From positions 124,001 to 188,000 of the forward strand of contig CAJTKK010000002.1 in NCBI GenBank assembly GCA_910576535.1: a stretch of 64,000 nucleotides of DNA, given 5' to 3'. Shown piece after piece: positions 25,309 through 34,479 of the stretch; position 1 is the first letter of the stretch; every line of letters starts with the position of its first letter. The stretch comes from an uncultured Lachnospiraceae bacterium (GTDB lineage Bacteria; Bacillota; Clostridia; Lachnospirales; Lachnospiraceae). The notes under the pieces were generated by a model. That model did not search any database, was not told the DNA's origin, and saw nothing but the letters and a program-made list of their open reading frames with translations. Position numbers and translations under genes: made by a program.

Positions 25309-25377
25309 ACAGGGGATGCGGGGGGATATTGTGATAAAAGGATGGACACATTATCTCCTGCCGCATCTTGTACCTGT
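25309..25377 (+). promoter_or_regulatory. structured leader RNA upstream of prfC
   Basis: GATGCGG-GGGGATA (25315-25328) pairs with TATCTCC-CCGCATC (25352-25367, two-base bulge), enclosed by ACAGG/CCTGT. A further GCGCC/GGCGC stem follows at 25381-25391. An 80-codon open frame across this leader shows no recognisable protein. I cannot match the structure to a known riboswitch. Confidence 0.4.
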
Positions 25378-25454
25378 TTTAGCGCCTGGCGCGGGGAAGA
25401 TAAAAAGGACTATGTGCGAAAGCTACGCTTAGAAAAAACAGGGAGGAAGAATAC

Positions 25455-27047
25455 ATGGGAAGTTATGCACAGGAAATAAATAGAAGAAGGACATTTGCCA
25501 TTATTTCGCATCCGGATGCGGGGAAAACCACATTGACGGAAAAATTTTTACTTTATGGGGGAGCCATTAATCTGGCGGGGAGCGTAAAGGGAAAGGCGAC
25601 AGCCAGACATGCGGTTTCCGACTGGATGGAAATTGAAAAGGAAAGAGGTATTTCCGTTACATCCAGTGTCCTGCAGTTTGAATATGATAATTTCTGTATT
25701 AATATTCTGGACACTCCGGGACATCAGGATTTTTCAGAAGATACTTACCGTACTTTGATGGCTGCGGATTCAGCAGTGATGGTAATTGACGCTTCAAAAG
25801 GAGTGGAGGCGCAGACCAGGAAACTGTTTAAAGTATGTGTGATGCGTAAAATCCCTATTTTTACTTTTATCAACAAAATGGACAGGGACGCAGGGGATAT
25901 GTTTGAACTGTTAGATGAAATTGAAAGGGAGCTTGGGATTGCGACATGCCCGATGAATTGGCCGGTGGGATCAGGGAAGGGATTCAAAGGGGTTTATGAT
26001 AGGGAGGAGAAATGCATCCATACTTATTCCGATACCCAAAAAGGGACAAAAGAAGGGGAAACGACAGTTATCCCTGTTTCAGAAGAGGATCAACTGTCAG
26101 AGTATATTGGGGAAGCGAATAAGGACAAGCTGTATGAGGACGTGGAACTGCTGGATGGAGCCAGTGCGGAGTTTGATTTGGAAGTGGTAAGGGCAGGAGA
26201 GCTGACGCCGGTGTTTTTTGGCTCTGCGTTGACCAATTTCGGTGTGGAAATCTTTTTACGGTATTTTCTTAAAATGACAACGCCCCCTCTTCCGAGGAGG
26301 GCTGATATAGGGCTGATAGAACCCGCGGAAAGGGAGTTTTCCGCTTTTGTTTTTAAGATTCAGGCAAATATGAATAAAGCCCACCGGGACCGGATTGCAT
26401 TTATGAGGATATGTTCCGGCAAGTATGAGTCCGGTATGGAAGTAAGACATATACAAGGGGGGAAAGTTTTGCGCCTTTCACAGCCTCAGCAGATTATGGC
26501 CAGCGAGAGAAAGATTTTGGAAGAGGCTTATGCGGGTGATATTATTGGGGTCTTTGACCCTGGGATTTTTTCGATCGGGGATACGCTTTGTATGCCGAAA
26601 GAACAGTTCCAATACGAAGGGATACCTACTTTTGCCCCCGAACATTTTGCAAGGGTTCGGCAGATGGATACCATGAAAAGGAAGCAATTTGTAAAAGGCA
26701 TCACACAGATTGCACAAGAAGGGGCCATTCAGATTTTCCAGGAATTTAACACAGGGATGGAGGAAATTATTGTGGGGGTAGTAGGGACGCTTCAGTTTGA
26801 GGTGCTTAAGTACCGCCTGGAAAATGAGTATAATGTTGAAATACGGTTAGAGACGCTTCCTTATGAGCATATACGGTGGGTGGAAAATAAAGAAATTGAT
26901 ATGACGAAGCTGACGGGAACTTCAGATATGAAAAAGGTGAAGGATATGAGAGGCAACCCGTTGCTCCTGTTTATAAACCAGTGGAGTATCGGCATGACGC
27001 TGGACAGGAATGAAGGGTTGGTTCTATCCGAGTTTGGGCGTGATTAA
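25455..27047 (+). CDS. prfC: peptide chain release factor 3
   Basis: A 530-residue RF3, the GTPase that recycles RF1/RF2 after peptide release. G1 is SHPDAGKTTLTEK, switch I GISVTSSVLQF, G3 DTPGHQDFSEDT and G4 NKMDRD. Two later beta-barrel domains and the C-terminal domain III are present. GGGAGGAAG precedes the ATG. Typical length (E. coli 529). The following lipoprotein gene starts within three nt. Confidence 0.96.
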   Translation: MGSYAQEINRRRTFAIISHPDAGKTTLTEKFLLYGGAINLAGSVKGKATARHAVSDWMEIEKERGISVTSSVLQFEYDNFCINILDTPGHQDFSEDTYRTLMAADSAVMVIDASKGVEAQTRKLFKVCVMRKIPIFTFINKMDRDAGDMFELLDEIERELGIATCPMNWPVGSGKGFKGVYDREEKCIHTYSDTQKGTKEGETTVIPVSEEDQLSEYIGEANKDKLYEDVELLDGASAEFDLEVVRAGELTPVFFGSALTNFGVEIFLRYFLKMTTPPLPRRADIGLIEPAEREFSAFVFKIQANMNKAHRDRIAFMRICSGKYESGMEVRHIQGGKVLRLSQPQQIMASERKILEEAYAGDIIGVFDPGIFSIGDTLCMPKEQFQYEGIPTFAPEHFARVRQMDTMKRKQFVKGITQIAQEGAIQIFQEFNTGMEEIIVGVVGTLQFEVLKYRLENEYNVEIRLETLPYEHIRWVENKEIDMTKLTGTSDMKKVKDMRGNPLLLFINQWSIGMTLDRNEGLVLSEFGRD

Positions 27048-27050
27048 TTG

Positions 27051-28376
27051 ATGAAAAGAAAGATGAACGGACAAAGAATGATTGGAAAAAATAAAGTGAA
27101 TAAGGTTTCTTTTTTCGGTCTTATGATACTTTGCGCACTGTTTTGCGGCAGTTGCGGAAAATTCTATGAAAAGGAAGAACCACGGGAACTTCCGGAGCCT
27201 CAATATGAAAGCGCCGGGGAAAATGCACAAGATTTTGCAAAAGAGCCATTTCCTGCGGAAGAAAAAGTGACAGAGCTGATGACGGGGGATAAAGATGATG
27301 ATGCGGTCCGTCAGTCTGTCGGCCTATCGGAAGCAAATATTCCCCGTCTGCTTGAGGAACAGAAGAATAATTATAATTTTGATTGTTTGGACGAAGATGA
27401 AAAACTGATTTATGTGGAAATCCTGCAGATTTTAAAGGAACGGGGGGAAGAAGTGCGGCTTTCCAGCATGGATACCGGAGAAATCGAAAAGACATTTCAA
27501 TGTGTTTTAAACGATCATCCTGAAATTTTTTATGTGGACGGCTATACATTTACTAAATATACTTTGGGGGATGAACTAAAAAAAATTACTTTTACCGGTA
27601 CCTATTTGATGGATGAGGCGGAAGTAAAAAAAAGACAGGAAAAAATAGACAGTTATGTAAAGGAATGCTTGTCGGGCCTGCCTGAAGGAATGGACGAATA
27701 TGGAAAGGTGAAATATATCTATGAGTATATCATCAATCATACGGAATATGATGCAAATGCTGCGGATAATCAAAATATTTGTTCGGTATTCTTGTATGGC
27801 CGTTCTGTCTGCCAAGGTTATGCCAAGGCGTTCCAATATCTTTTGGCTCAATTGGATGTCTTTTCCACATTGGTGATTGGAAGCGTATCCGGGGGGGAAG
27901 GACATGCGTGGAATCTGGTAAGAATAGACGGGGCTTATTACCATGTGGATCCTACTTGGGGGGACGCTTCTTATCAGATGGAAGAATCAGGGGAAAAGAA
28001 TGAATATGATGATGATCATTTGCCTACAATTAATTATGACTATTTGTGTGTCACAACCTGGCAGCTTAGAAAAACACATACAATAGAACATGTGGTGAAA
28101 TTGCCGGAATGTACTTCTATGGATGCCAATTATTATGTGAAGGAGGGGGCTTATTTTACTTCGCTGGATGAGGGCAAATTAGGGGAACTGTTTGAACGGG
28201 AATATGAGAAAGGGACAACCTATGTCACATTAAAGTGCAGCGGGGAAGAGGTTTATAGGCAGATGGAAGAGGCGCTGATCGAAAAACAGGAAATCTTCCG
28301 TTATCTTGACAGCCCGGATGGGGTTGTCTCATATGCGGATAACGAAGAACAGCTTAGCTTAAGTTTTTGGCTGTAA
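27051..28376 (+). CDS. membrane-anchored transglutaminase-like protein
   Basis: A 441-residue exported protein. The N-terminus has a basic region, a hydrophobic core (VSFFGLMILCALFC) and a cysteine (GSCGKF) consistent with a lipoprotein. The C-terminal half is a transglutaminase-like fold with the triad Cys in GRSVCQGYAKAF, His in GGEGHAWNLVRI and Asp in YHVDPTWGD. Such proteins in Lachnospiraceae are surface proteins of unknown substrate; they may be proteases or cross-linkers. ATG 27051 or the TTG three bases before could start it; it is translationally coupled to prfC. Confidence 0.8.
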   Translation: MKRKMNGQRMIGKNKVNKVSFFGLMILCALFCGSCGKFYEKEEPRELPEPQYESAGENAQDFAKEPFPAEEKVTELMTGDKDDDAVRQSVGLSEANIPRLLEEQKNNYNFDCLDEDEKLIYVEILQILKERGEEVRLSSMDTGEIEKTFQCVLNDHPEIFYVDGYTFTKYTLGDELKKITFTGTYLMDEAEVKKRQEKIDSYVKECLSGLPEGMDEYGKVKYIYEYIINHTEYDANAADNQNICSVFLYGRSVCQGYAKAFQYLLAQLDVFSTLVIGSVSGGEGHAWNLVRIDGAYYHVDPTWGDASYQMEESGEKNEYDDDHLPTINYDYLCVTTWQLRKTHTIEHVVKLPECTSMDANYYVKEGAYFTSLDEGKLGELFEREYEKGTTYVTLKCSGEEVYRQMEEALIEKQEIFRYLDSPDGVVSYADNEEQLSLSFWL

Positions 28377-28459
28377 AAAAGTCTATGCAAAGTCCGTAAA
28401 TTTTGGTATTATATATGGAAATAGGTATCATGCCAGTAACCTTGAATGGAGGAAACCAA

Positions 28460-28846
28460 ATGGAAAAGGAATTAGATAGAAGTTCATATGTTTTAGAAGA
28501 AGAAGGAAATACGGGAACGGTTAAAATTGCAGATGATGTAGTAGCTATGATTGCGGGGATTGCGGCGACAGAAGTCGATGGAGTGGCAGCTATGGCCGGC
28601 AATGTAACGCATGAATTTATGAGCAAAGTAGGGGTAAAGAATCTGAAAAAGGGCGTAAAAGTGGATGTGATTGGAAAAAAAGTCACGGTAGACTTGGCTT
28701 TGATTATGGAATATGGTTATAATATTCCGGCTACCAGCAGGAAAGTGCAGGAAAAGGTAAAAAATGCAATTGAAAATATGACAGGGCTTGACGTATCGGA
28801 TGTAAATATCCGTATTGCTGGTGTCAATATGCAAAAAGACAGATAG
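28460..28846 (+). CDS. Asp23/Gls24 family envelope stress protein
   Basis: A 128-residue Asp23/Gls24 protein, related to AmaP-partner proteins and YqhY of Bacillus, which lies at the same place before nusB. Features: VKIADDVVAMIAGIAATEVD, then KGVKVDVIGKKVTVDLALIM and VNIRIAGVNMQ. GGAGG stands seven nt before ATG 28460, favouring this start over the frame opening at 28403. YqhY is linked to control of fatty-acid synthesis in Bacillus; that role here is inference. Confidence 0.88.
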   Translation: MEKELDRSSYVLEEEGNTGTVKIADDVVAMIAGIAATEVDGVAAMAGNVTHEFMSKVGVKNLKKGVKVDVIGKKVTVDLALIMEYGYNIPATSRKVQEKVKNAIENMTGLDVSDVNIRIAGVNMQKDR

Positions 28847-28860
28847 GATAAGGCAGTACC

Positions 28861-29259
28861 ATGGGAAGAAGAGAATTGAGGGAACAGATTTTCAAATTGC
28901 TTTTCCGTGTAGAGTTTAACCCGAAAGAGGATATGCCGGAGCAGAAGGAGCTTTTTTTCCAGGAAAAGGAAAATGCGGTAAGCGAAAAGGACGGGCAGTA
29001 TATTGCGGCAAAGTATGAAGAAATTGTTTCAAAACTGGAAATGATTGATGAAATGATAAATGGGGAGGCAAAAGGGTGGGATATAACCCGTATGGGTAAG
29101 GTGGATCTGACCCTTATCCGTCTTGCCGTTTACGAAATACGCTATGACGATGAGATACCTACTGGAGTAGCGATTAACGAAGCAGTGGAGCTGGCGAAGA
29201 AATTCGGGCAGGAGAATTCACCGGCATTTGTAAACGGGGTTCTCGCTAAGTTTGCATAG
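28861..29259 (+). CDS. nusB: transcription antitermination factor NusB
   Basis: A 132-residue all-helical NusB, which with NusE binds boxA RNA during rRNA transcription. GRRELREQIFKLLFRVEF opens the protein and the C-terminal IPTGVAINEAVELAKKFG plus FVNGVLAKFA are diagnostic. It begins the canonical nusB-xseA-xseB-ispA run. Confidence 0.95.
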   Translation: MGRRELREQIFKLLFRVEFNPKEDMPEQKELFFQEKENAVSEKDGQYIAAKYEEIVSKLEMIDEMINGEAKGWDITRMGKVDLTLIRLAVYEIRYDDEIPTGVAINEAVELAKKFGQENSPAFVNGVLAKFA

Positions 29260-29269
29260 GCGTAAAACA

Positions 29270-30496
29270 ATGATGCAGAATGTATATACAGTAGCACAAG
29301 TAAATTCTTATATAAAAAATATGTTTACGCAGGATTTTATGCTGCAGGCTCTTTTTGTAAAAGGTGAAGTGAGCAATTGCAAATATCATTCTTCGGGGCA
29401 TATTTATTTTACATTGAAAGATGAGAAAGGAACGATTTCCTGCGTAATGTTTGCGGGAAACCGTTCCGGTCTTGCTTTTCGGATGCAGGAAGGACAACAA
29501 GTAATTGTGGGCGGTACTGTGGATGTTTATGAGCGGGACGGAAAATATCAGCTTTATGCAAGACAAATTGTGCTGGATGGCGCTGGGCTTCTTTATGAAC
29601 GGTTTGAAAAGCTGAAAGACGAGCTTAGGGAAAGGGGGATGTTTGATCCTTGCTATAAGAGGCCGATCCCAAAGTATATCTCCGTTCTGGGGGTAGTGAC
29701 GGCGGCAACAGGAGCCGCGGTCAGGGATATTATTAATATTGCTTCCAGAAGAAACCCGTATGTGCAGATTGTGCTATACCCTGCGGTGGTTCAGGGCGGG
29801 CAGGCAGCCCCGTCCATTGTGCGGGGGATCCGTGCGCTGGAACGTTTTGGAGCCGATGTCATTATTGTGGGCCGGGGCGGCGGGTCAATAGAGGATTTGT
29901 GGGCTTTTAATGAAGAGACAGTGGCTGAGGCGATTTTTGACTGTTCCGTGCCGGTAATTTCTGCCGTAGGACATGAAACAGATACGACGATTGCCGATTA
30001 TGTGGCGGATTTAAGGGCGCCAACGCCTTCTGCGGCTGCTGAGCTGGCTGTGTACGAATATAGCCAATATGAGGAAACATTAAGGGAATACAGATATGTG
30101 CTGGATAGGCTTTTGAAAAATAAATTGGGCTTATATAGAGGATATCTGGAAAATCTGGGATGGAAGCTGCGGCATTTAAGCCCGGCTAATCAGATCAGGG
30201 AAAAGAGGACGTATGCCCTGAAGCTGGAAGAACGGCTTGAAAGCGCAATGGAAGCAGTTCTTACGGAAAAAAGACATCTGTTAGAGGTATACATTGAAAA
30301 ATTAAGAGGGTTATCCCCTTTAGATAAATTGAAACAGGGCTTTTCTTATGTGTCGGACGGGGAAGGACGCACAATTTCCAGCATAGAGGCGGCAGAGCCT
30401 GGGAAACTCCTGCATGTGCATGTAAGGGATGGGATAATTACCGCAAAAACTTTGGATAAGGAGAGCGTGGAATGGGAACAAAAAGAAAAGAACTGA
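29270..30496 (+). CDS. xseA: exodeoxyribonuclease VII large subunit
   Basis: A 408-residue XseA with the N-terminal OB fold (VYTVAQVNSYIKNMF, GEVSNCKYHSSGHIYFTLKD) and the catalytic region with GVVTAATGAAVRDI, GRGGGSIEDLWAFNEE and SAVGHETDTTIADYVADLRA, followed by a coiled coil. Exonuclease VII degrades single-stranded DNA from both ends. ATG at 29270 is preferred; a TTG at 29252 inside nusB is possible. Overlaps xseB by 25 nt. Confidence 0.95.
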   Translation: MMQNVYTVAQVNSYIKNMFTQDFMLQALFVKGEVSNCKYHSSGHIYFTLKDEKGTISCVMFAGNRSGLAFRMQEGQQVIVGGTVDVYERDGKYQLYARQIVLDGAGLLYERFEKLKDELRERGMFDPCYKRPIPKYISVLGVVTAATGAAVRDIINIASRRNPYVQIVLYPAVVQGGQAAPSIVRGIRALERFGADVIIVGRGGGSIEDLWAFNEETVAEAIFDCSVPVISAVGHETDTTIADYVADLRAPTPSAAAELAVYEYSQYEETLREYRYVLDRLLKNKLGLYRGYLENLGWKLRHLSPANQIREKRTYALKLEERLESAMEAVLTEKRHLLEVYIEKLRGLSPLDKLKQGFSYVSDGEGRTISSIEAAEPGKLLHVHVRDGIITAKTLDKESVEWEQKEKN

Positions 30497-30687
30497 CTTT
30501 GGAAGAAGCCTTTGAAATATTGGAAGAGACGGTTTCTAAGCTGGAGGCGGAAGAGATCACGCTGGAAGAGTCTTTTAAAGAGTATAAACAAGGGATGGAT
30601 ATCCTTAAATATTGCAGTGATAAAATAGATAAAGTAGAAAAAAAAGTCTTAAAGATTGATGAGAATGGAGAAACGGATGAGTTTTGA
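30472..30687 (+). CDS. xseB: exodeoxyribonuclease VII small subunit
   Basis: A 71-residue XseB, two helices forming a coil that binds the large subunit: LTLEEAFEILEETVSKLEAE, ITLEESFKEYKQG and KIDKVEKKVLKI. Overlaps both xseA and ispA, so the three are translated as a coupled set. Confidence 0.93.
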   Translation: MGTKRKELTLEEAFEILEETVSKLEAEEITLEESFKEYKQGMDILKYCSDKIDKVEKKVLKIDENGETDEF

Positions 30688-31579
30688 TAAGGAACTGGAA
30701 AAAAAAGCAGAGGAAACCGAAGAAATCATCAGGAATTATCTTCCAAAAGAAGAAGGGTATCAAAAAACAGTTATAGAGGCAATGAATTATAGTATTCTGG
30801 CGGGAGGAAAGAGGCTGCGCCCGATGCTGGCCGGGGAGACATACCGCATGTTTGGGGGGAGCGGAAAACTTGCGGAGCCTTTTATGGCAGCGATTGAGAT
30901 GGTGCATACTTACTCGCTGATACATGACGACCTTCCCTGCATGGACAACGATGAGTACCGGAGAGGGAGAAAAACAGCGCATGTAGTTTATGGGGAAGGA
31001 ATGGCTGTTCTGGCAGGAGATGGACTGTTAAATTTTGCTTTTGAAACTGCGGTAAAAGCCTTTTCTTTGGCAAAGAATGAAGAGGAAATGAAAAGAGCTG
31101 CGGATGCCCTTGCGGTATTTGCCGGGAAAGCGGGCATTTATGGGATGATAGGCGGACAGGCAGCGGATATTGAAGCGGAAGACAGAAAAGAGGAAGTGAC
31201 AGAAGAGAAGCTGATATTCATTCATGAGCATAAAACAGCCGCATTGATTCAAAGCTCCATGATGACAGGGGCTATTCTTGCCGGAGCATCCCGGGAAGAA
31301 ATAAAAAAGATTGAAAAGTGCGCATACAACATCGGCATTGCTTTCCAAATACAGGATGATATCCTGGATGTTACTGGCAGCTTGGAGAAACTTGGCAAGC
31401 AGGCGGGAAGCGATGAAAAAAACAAGAAGGCAACTTATGTCAAGTTGAAGGGGCTGGAACAGGCTAAAAAGGACGCCGATTCTCTTTCAAAGGAGGCAAT
31501 TGCTATTATTTCCTCTTTCCGGGACAGGAATACATTTTTGGAAGAACTGATCAGATATTTGATTACTAGGGAAAAATAA
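30677..31579 (+). CDS. ispA: polyprenyl (farnesyl) diphosphate synthase
   Basis: A 300-residue trans-prenyltransferase that condenses isopentenyl diphosphate with allylic diphosphates. First Asp-rich motif DDLPCMDND (with HTYSLIHDD before it), second DDILD, plus GGKRLRPML and the GGQAADIE motif. The short-chain residues fit farnesyl or geranylgeranyl diphosphate synthase. ATG 30677 lies in the end of xseB with GGAGAAACGG before it. The next gene, dxs, supplies the substrate pathway. Confidence 0.93.
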   Translation: MSFDKELEKKAEETEEIIRNYLPKEEGYQKTVIEAMNYSILAGGKRLRPMLAGETYRMFGGSGKLAEPFMAAIEMVHTYSLIHDDLPCMDNDEYRRGRKTAHVVYGEGMAVLAGDGLLNFAFETAVKAFSLAKNEEEMKRAADALAVFAGKAGIYGMIGGQAADIEAEDRKEEVTEEKLIFIHEHKTAALIQSSMMTGAILAGASREEIKKIEKCAYNIGIAFQIQDDILDVTGSLEKLGKQAGSDEKNKKATYVKLKGLEQAKKDADSLSKEAIAIISSFRDRNTFLEELIRYLITREK

Positions 31580-31646
31580 AAGGGCAGTTGCTGTCCGCCC
31601 ATCTAAACCCCGCTGATTACCGGGTTCAAAGGAAGAAGGTAAAAAT

Positions 31647-33509
31647 ATGCTATTGGATAATATTTGCCAGGCAAATGACATTAAGAATATCAAGGAAGAA
31701 GATCTATATCCGCTTGCAGAGGAAATCAGGGAATTTTTAATTGAAAAGATCAGTGTTACCGGAGGTCATCTAGGTTCTAATTTAGGGGCAGTGGAATTGA
31801 CTATGGCGCTGCATTTGGCCATGAATCTTCCGGAAGATAAGATCATATGGGACGTGGGGCATCAATCGTATACGCATAAGCTGTTAACCGGCAGGAGAAA
31901 CGGTTTTGAAAGTTTGCGTAAGCATGGGGGGATGAGCGGATTCCCTAAACGCAAGGAAAGCGATTGCGACGCTTTCGATACCGGACATAGTTCGACTTCG
32001 GTCTCTGCCGGGCTTGGATTAGTAAAAGCGAGGGATCTGAAGGGGGAAAAATATTCGGTGGTGGCAGTGATCGGGGATGGCTCCCTGACAGGCGGAATGG
32101 CCTATGAAGCATTGAACAATGCTGCAAGGCTGGAAACAAATTATATCATTGTTTTAAATGATAATAATATGTCTATTTCAGAAAATGTGGGAGGCGTATC
32201 AAAATATCTGAATAATGTCCGGACGGCGGACGGTTATCTGGATTTACGGGATGGGGTGTACAATACGTTAAAGGATATGCCCAAATATGGAAACCAGATG
32301 GTAAAATTGATCCGCAGGGCTAAGAATAGCTTTAAACAACTGGTTATTCCTGGAATGTTTTTTGAAGACATGGGAATCACCTATTTAGGGCCTGTGGACG
32401 GTCATAATATCGGGCAGATGGTCCGCGTATTCCAGGAAGCAAAAAGGGTAAAAAAAGCAGTGCTTATTCATGTCCTGACACAGAAAGGGAAAGGGTATCT
32501 GCCGGCAGAAAGACATCCTGCAAGATTTCATGGGGCAGAGCCGTTTGAAGTGGGGACAGGGCTTCCTGCGCATCCAAGGACAAAAGCGAATTATACGGAT
32601 ATTTTTTCAACGGTTATGACAAAATTGGGGCAGAGGGATGAAAAGGTAGTGGCAATTACCGCTGCCATGCCGGACGGGACCGGGCTGAAGCGCTTCAGGA
32701 ATATGTTTCCGGACCGTTTTTTTGATGTTGGCATCGCGGAGGAACATGCGGTTACGTTTGCGGCCGGGCTGGCTGCCGGCGGGATGAAACCTATTGTGGC
32801 AATTTATTCTTCTTTTTTGCAAAGAGCTTATGACCAGATATTACATGATGTATGTATCCAGAACCTGCCGGTAGTATTTGCGATTGACAGGGCTGGCTTG
32901 GTTGGGAGCGATGGGGAAACGCATCAGGGAATTTTTGATTTGTCTTATCTGTCTTCTATCCCTAATATGCATATTATGGCACCGAAAAACAAATGGGAGC
33001 TTTCGGATATGATGAAATTTGCCGTGGGGTTTGGGGCGCCTGTCGCAGTGCGTTATCCGAGGGGCGAGGCTTATGACGGGCTAAAGGAATATAGGGCTGA
33101 GGTAATATATGGCAAAAGCGAATTTATTTACAAAGAAAAGGATATTTGCCTTCTGGCGGTGGGCAGCATGGTAAAAACAGCATGCCAGGTACGCAGCCAG
33201 TTAAAGGAAAAGGGTTATTCCTGTTCCATAGTGAACGCCAGGTTTGTAAAGCCTATTGATGAGGATACAATAAAAGAAGCCCTAAAGGAACATACGCTTT
33301 TTGTAACTATGGAAGAAAATGTAGCAAGCGGCGGATATGGGGAAAAGGTCAGGAAATTGCTGAATCAGGAGAGGACAGGGACAAAGCTGGTTACCGTTGC
33401 TATTCCTGATGAATATGTAGAACATGGAAATGTAGAAATATTAAGGAAGGAAATGGGCCTGGATGCTGATTCCGTAACAGAGAGAATTCTGGCAGAGTAT
33501 TGCGGATAA
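31647..33509 (+). CDS. dxs: 1-deoxy-D-xylulose-5-phosphate synthase
   Basis: A 620-residue thiamine-diphosphate enzyme joining pyruvate and glyceraldehyde 3-phosphate, the first step of the MEP isoprenoid pathway. His in GGHLGSNLGAVELT and VGHQSYTHKLLTGR, the ThDP motif GDGSLTGGMAYEALNNA, and the pyrimidine-domain FFDVGIAEEHAVTFAAG and GETHQGIFDLSYL are all present. Full length. Immediately follows ispA. Confidence 0.96.
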   Translation: MLLDNICQANDIKNIKEEDLYPLAEEIREFLIEKISVTGGHLGSNLGAVELTMALHLAMNLPEDKIIWDVGHQSYTHKLLTGRRNGFESLRKHGGMSGFPKRKESDCDAFDTGHSSTSVSAGLGLVKARDLKGEKYSVVAVIGDGSLTGGMAYEALNNAARLETNYIIVLNDNNMSISENVGGVSKYLNNVRTADGYLDLRDGVYNTLKDMPKYGNQMVKLIRRAKNSFKQLVIPGMFFEDMGITYLGPVDGHNIGQMVRVFQEAKRVKKAVLIHVLTQKGKGYLPAERHPARFHGAEPFEVGTGLPAHPRTKANYTDIFSTVMTKLGQRDEKVVAITAAMPDGTGLKRFRNMFPDRFFDVGIAEEHAVTFAAGLAAGGMKPIVAIYSSFLQRAYDQILHDVCIQNLPVVFAIDRAGLVGSDGETHQGIFDLSYLSSIPNMHIMAPKNKWELSDMMKFAVGFGAPVAVRYPRGEAYDGLKEYRAEVIYGKSEFIYKEKDICLLAVGSMVKTACQVRSQLKEKGYSCSIVNARFVKPIDEDTIKEALKEHTLFVTMEENVASGGYGEKVRKLLNQERTGTKLVTVAIPDEYVEHGNVEILRKEMGLDADSVTERILAEYCG

Positions 33510-33581
33510 TGAAATGATGTCTTACAGAGGACAGATATGGCAAAGGTTACATAATGCAGTTCTTATAAAGAGGAAAATGGA

Positions 33582-34466
33582 ATGAAAGAACGTTTAGACG
33601 TACTTCTGGTACAACGGGGATATGCGCCTTCCAGGGAAAAAGCCAAGGCAATTATTATGTCCGGCAACGTATTTGTCAATGGGCAGAGGGAGGATAAGGC
33701 AGGGGCATCTTTTGACAACGGGAAAGTTCAGATTGAAATAAAATGCAATACGTTAAAATATGTCAGCCGGGGCGGGCTTAAACTGGAAAAGGCCATCGCG
33801 GTATTTATGGTGGAATTGGAAAACTGTATTTGCATGGATATTGGGGCATCCACAGGAGGATTCACTGACTGTATGCTGCAAAACGGCGCTGCAAAAGTCT
33901 ATTCTGTGGACGTAGGGCATGGGCAATTGGACTGGAAGCTTAGGAACAATGAGAGGGTGGTTTGCATGGAAAAGACAAATTTCCGTTATATGCTGCCAGA
34001 TGATATTCCCGATATCCTTGATTTTGCTTCTGTAGATGTTTCTTTTATTTCATTAACCAAAATATTAATCCCGGCGAGAAACCTTTTGAAAAGAGGGGGG
34101 GAGATGATCTGCCTGATTAAGCCTCAGTTTGAAGCGGGGAAAGATAAAGTAGGGAAAAAAGGTGTGGTCCGGGATCCGGAAATACATAAAGAGGTAATTG
34201 GCAGGATTATAGATTTTGCTGGTCTTACCGGTTTTCAGGCAATAGGGCTTGATTTTTCACCGGTCAAAGGCCCGGAAGGCAATATAGAATATCTGCTTTA
34301 TATACGGAAGGAAAAAGAGCCGGAGGAAGCAATACAGGTTATGACAGAAGCGGACGCAGAGCTTTTGTTAAAAGAGACTGGAAATAGAAAAAATGGGTTG
34401 TCACAAAAACGGGAAATGACGGAGCAGATTGCCCGCACGGTGGAGGAAGCCCATAGGGTGTTATAG
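33582..34466 (+). CDS. tlyA: TlyA family rRNA 2'-O-methyltransferase (hemolysin-like)
   Basis: A 294-residue protein with an N-terminal S4 RNA-binding domain (RLDVLLVQRGYAPSREKAKA) and an FtsJ/RrmJ-type methyltransferase domain. The latter has the SAM site CMDIGASTGGFTDCML and the acidic motif ASVDVSFISLTKIL. In mycobacteria TlyA methylates 16S and 23S rRNA; homologues were once labelled hemolysins. The position between dxs and nadK is conserved in Firmicutes (YqxC). Confidence 0.93.
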   Translation: MKERLDVLLVQRGYAPSREKAKAIIMSGNVFVNGQREDKAGASFDNGKVQIEIKCNTLKYVSRGGLKLEKAIAVFMVELENCICMDIGASTGGFTDCMLQNGAAKVYSVDVGHGQLDWKLRNNERVVCMEKTNFRYMLPDDIPDILDFASVDVSFISLTKILIPARNLLKRGGEMICLIKPQFEAGKDKVGKKGVVRDPEIHKEVIGRIIDFAGLTGFQAIGLDFSPVKGPEGNIEYLLYIRKEKEPEEAIQVMTEADAELLLKETGNRKNGLSQKREMTEQIARTVEEAHRVL

Positions 34467-34479
34467 GAATGGAAGATAA

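Noticed and set aside
25237..25479. 80-codon open frame upstream of and overlapping prfC
   Set aside because: It covers the structured leader and ends inside prfC; composition is not protein-like and no family is recognised.
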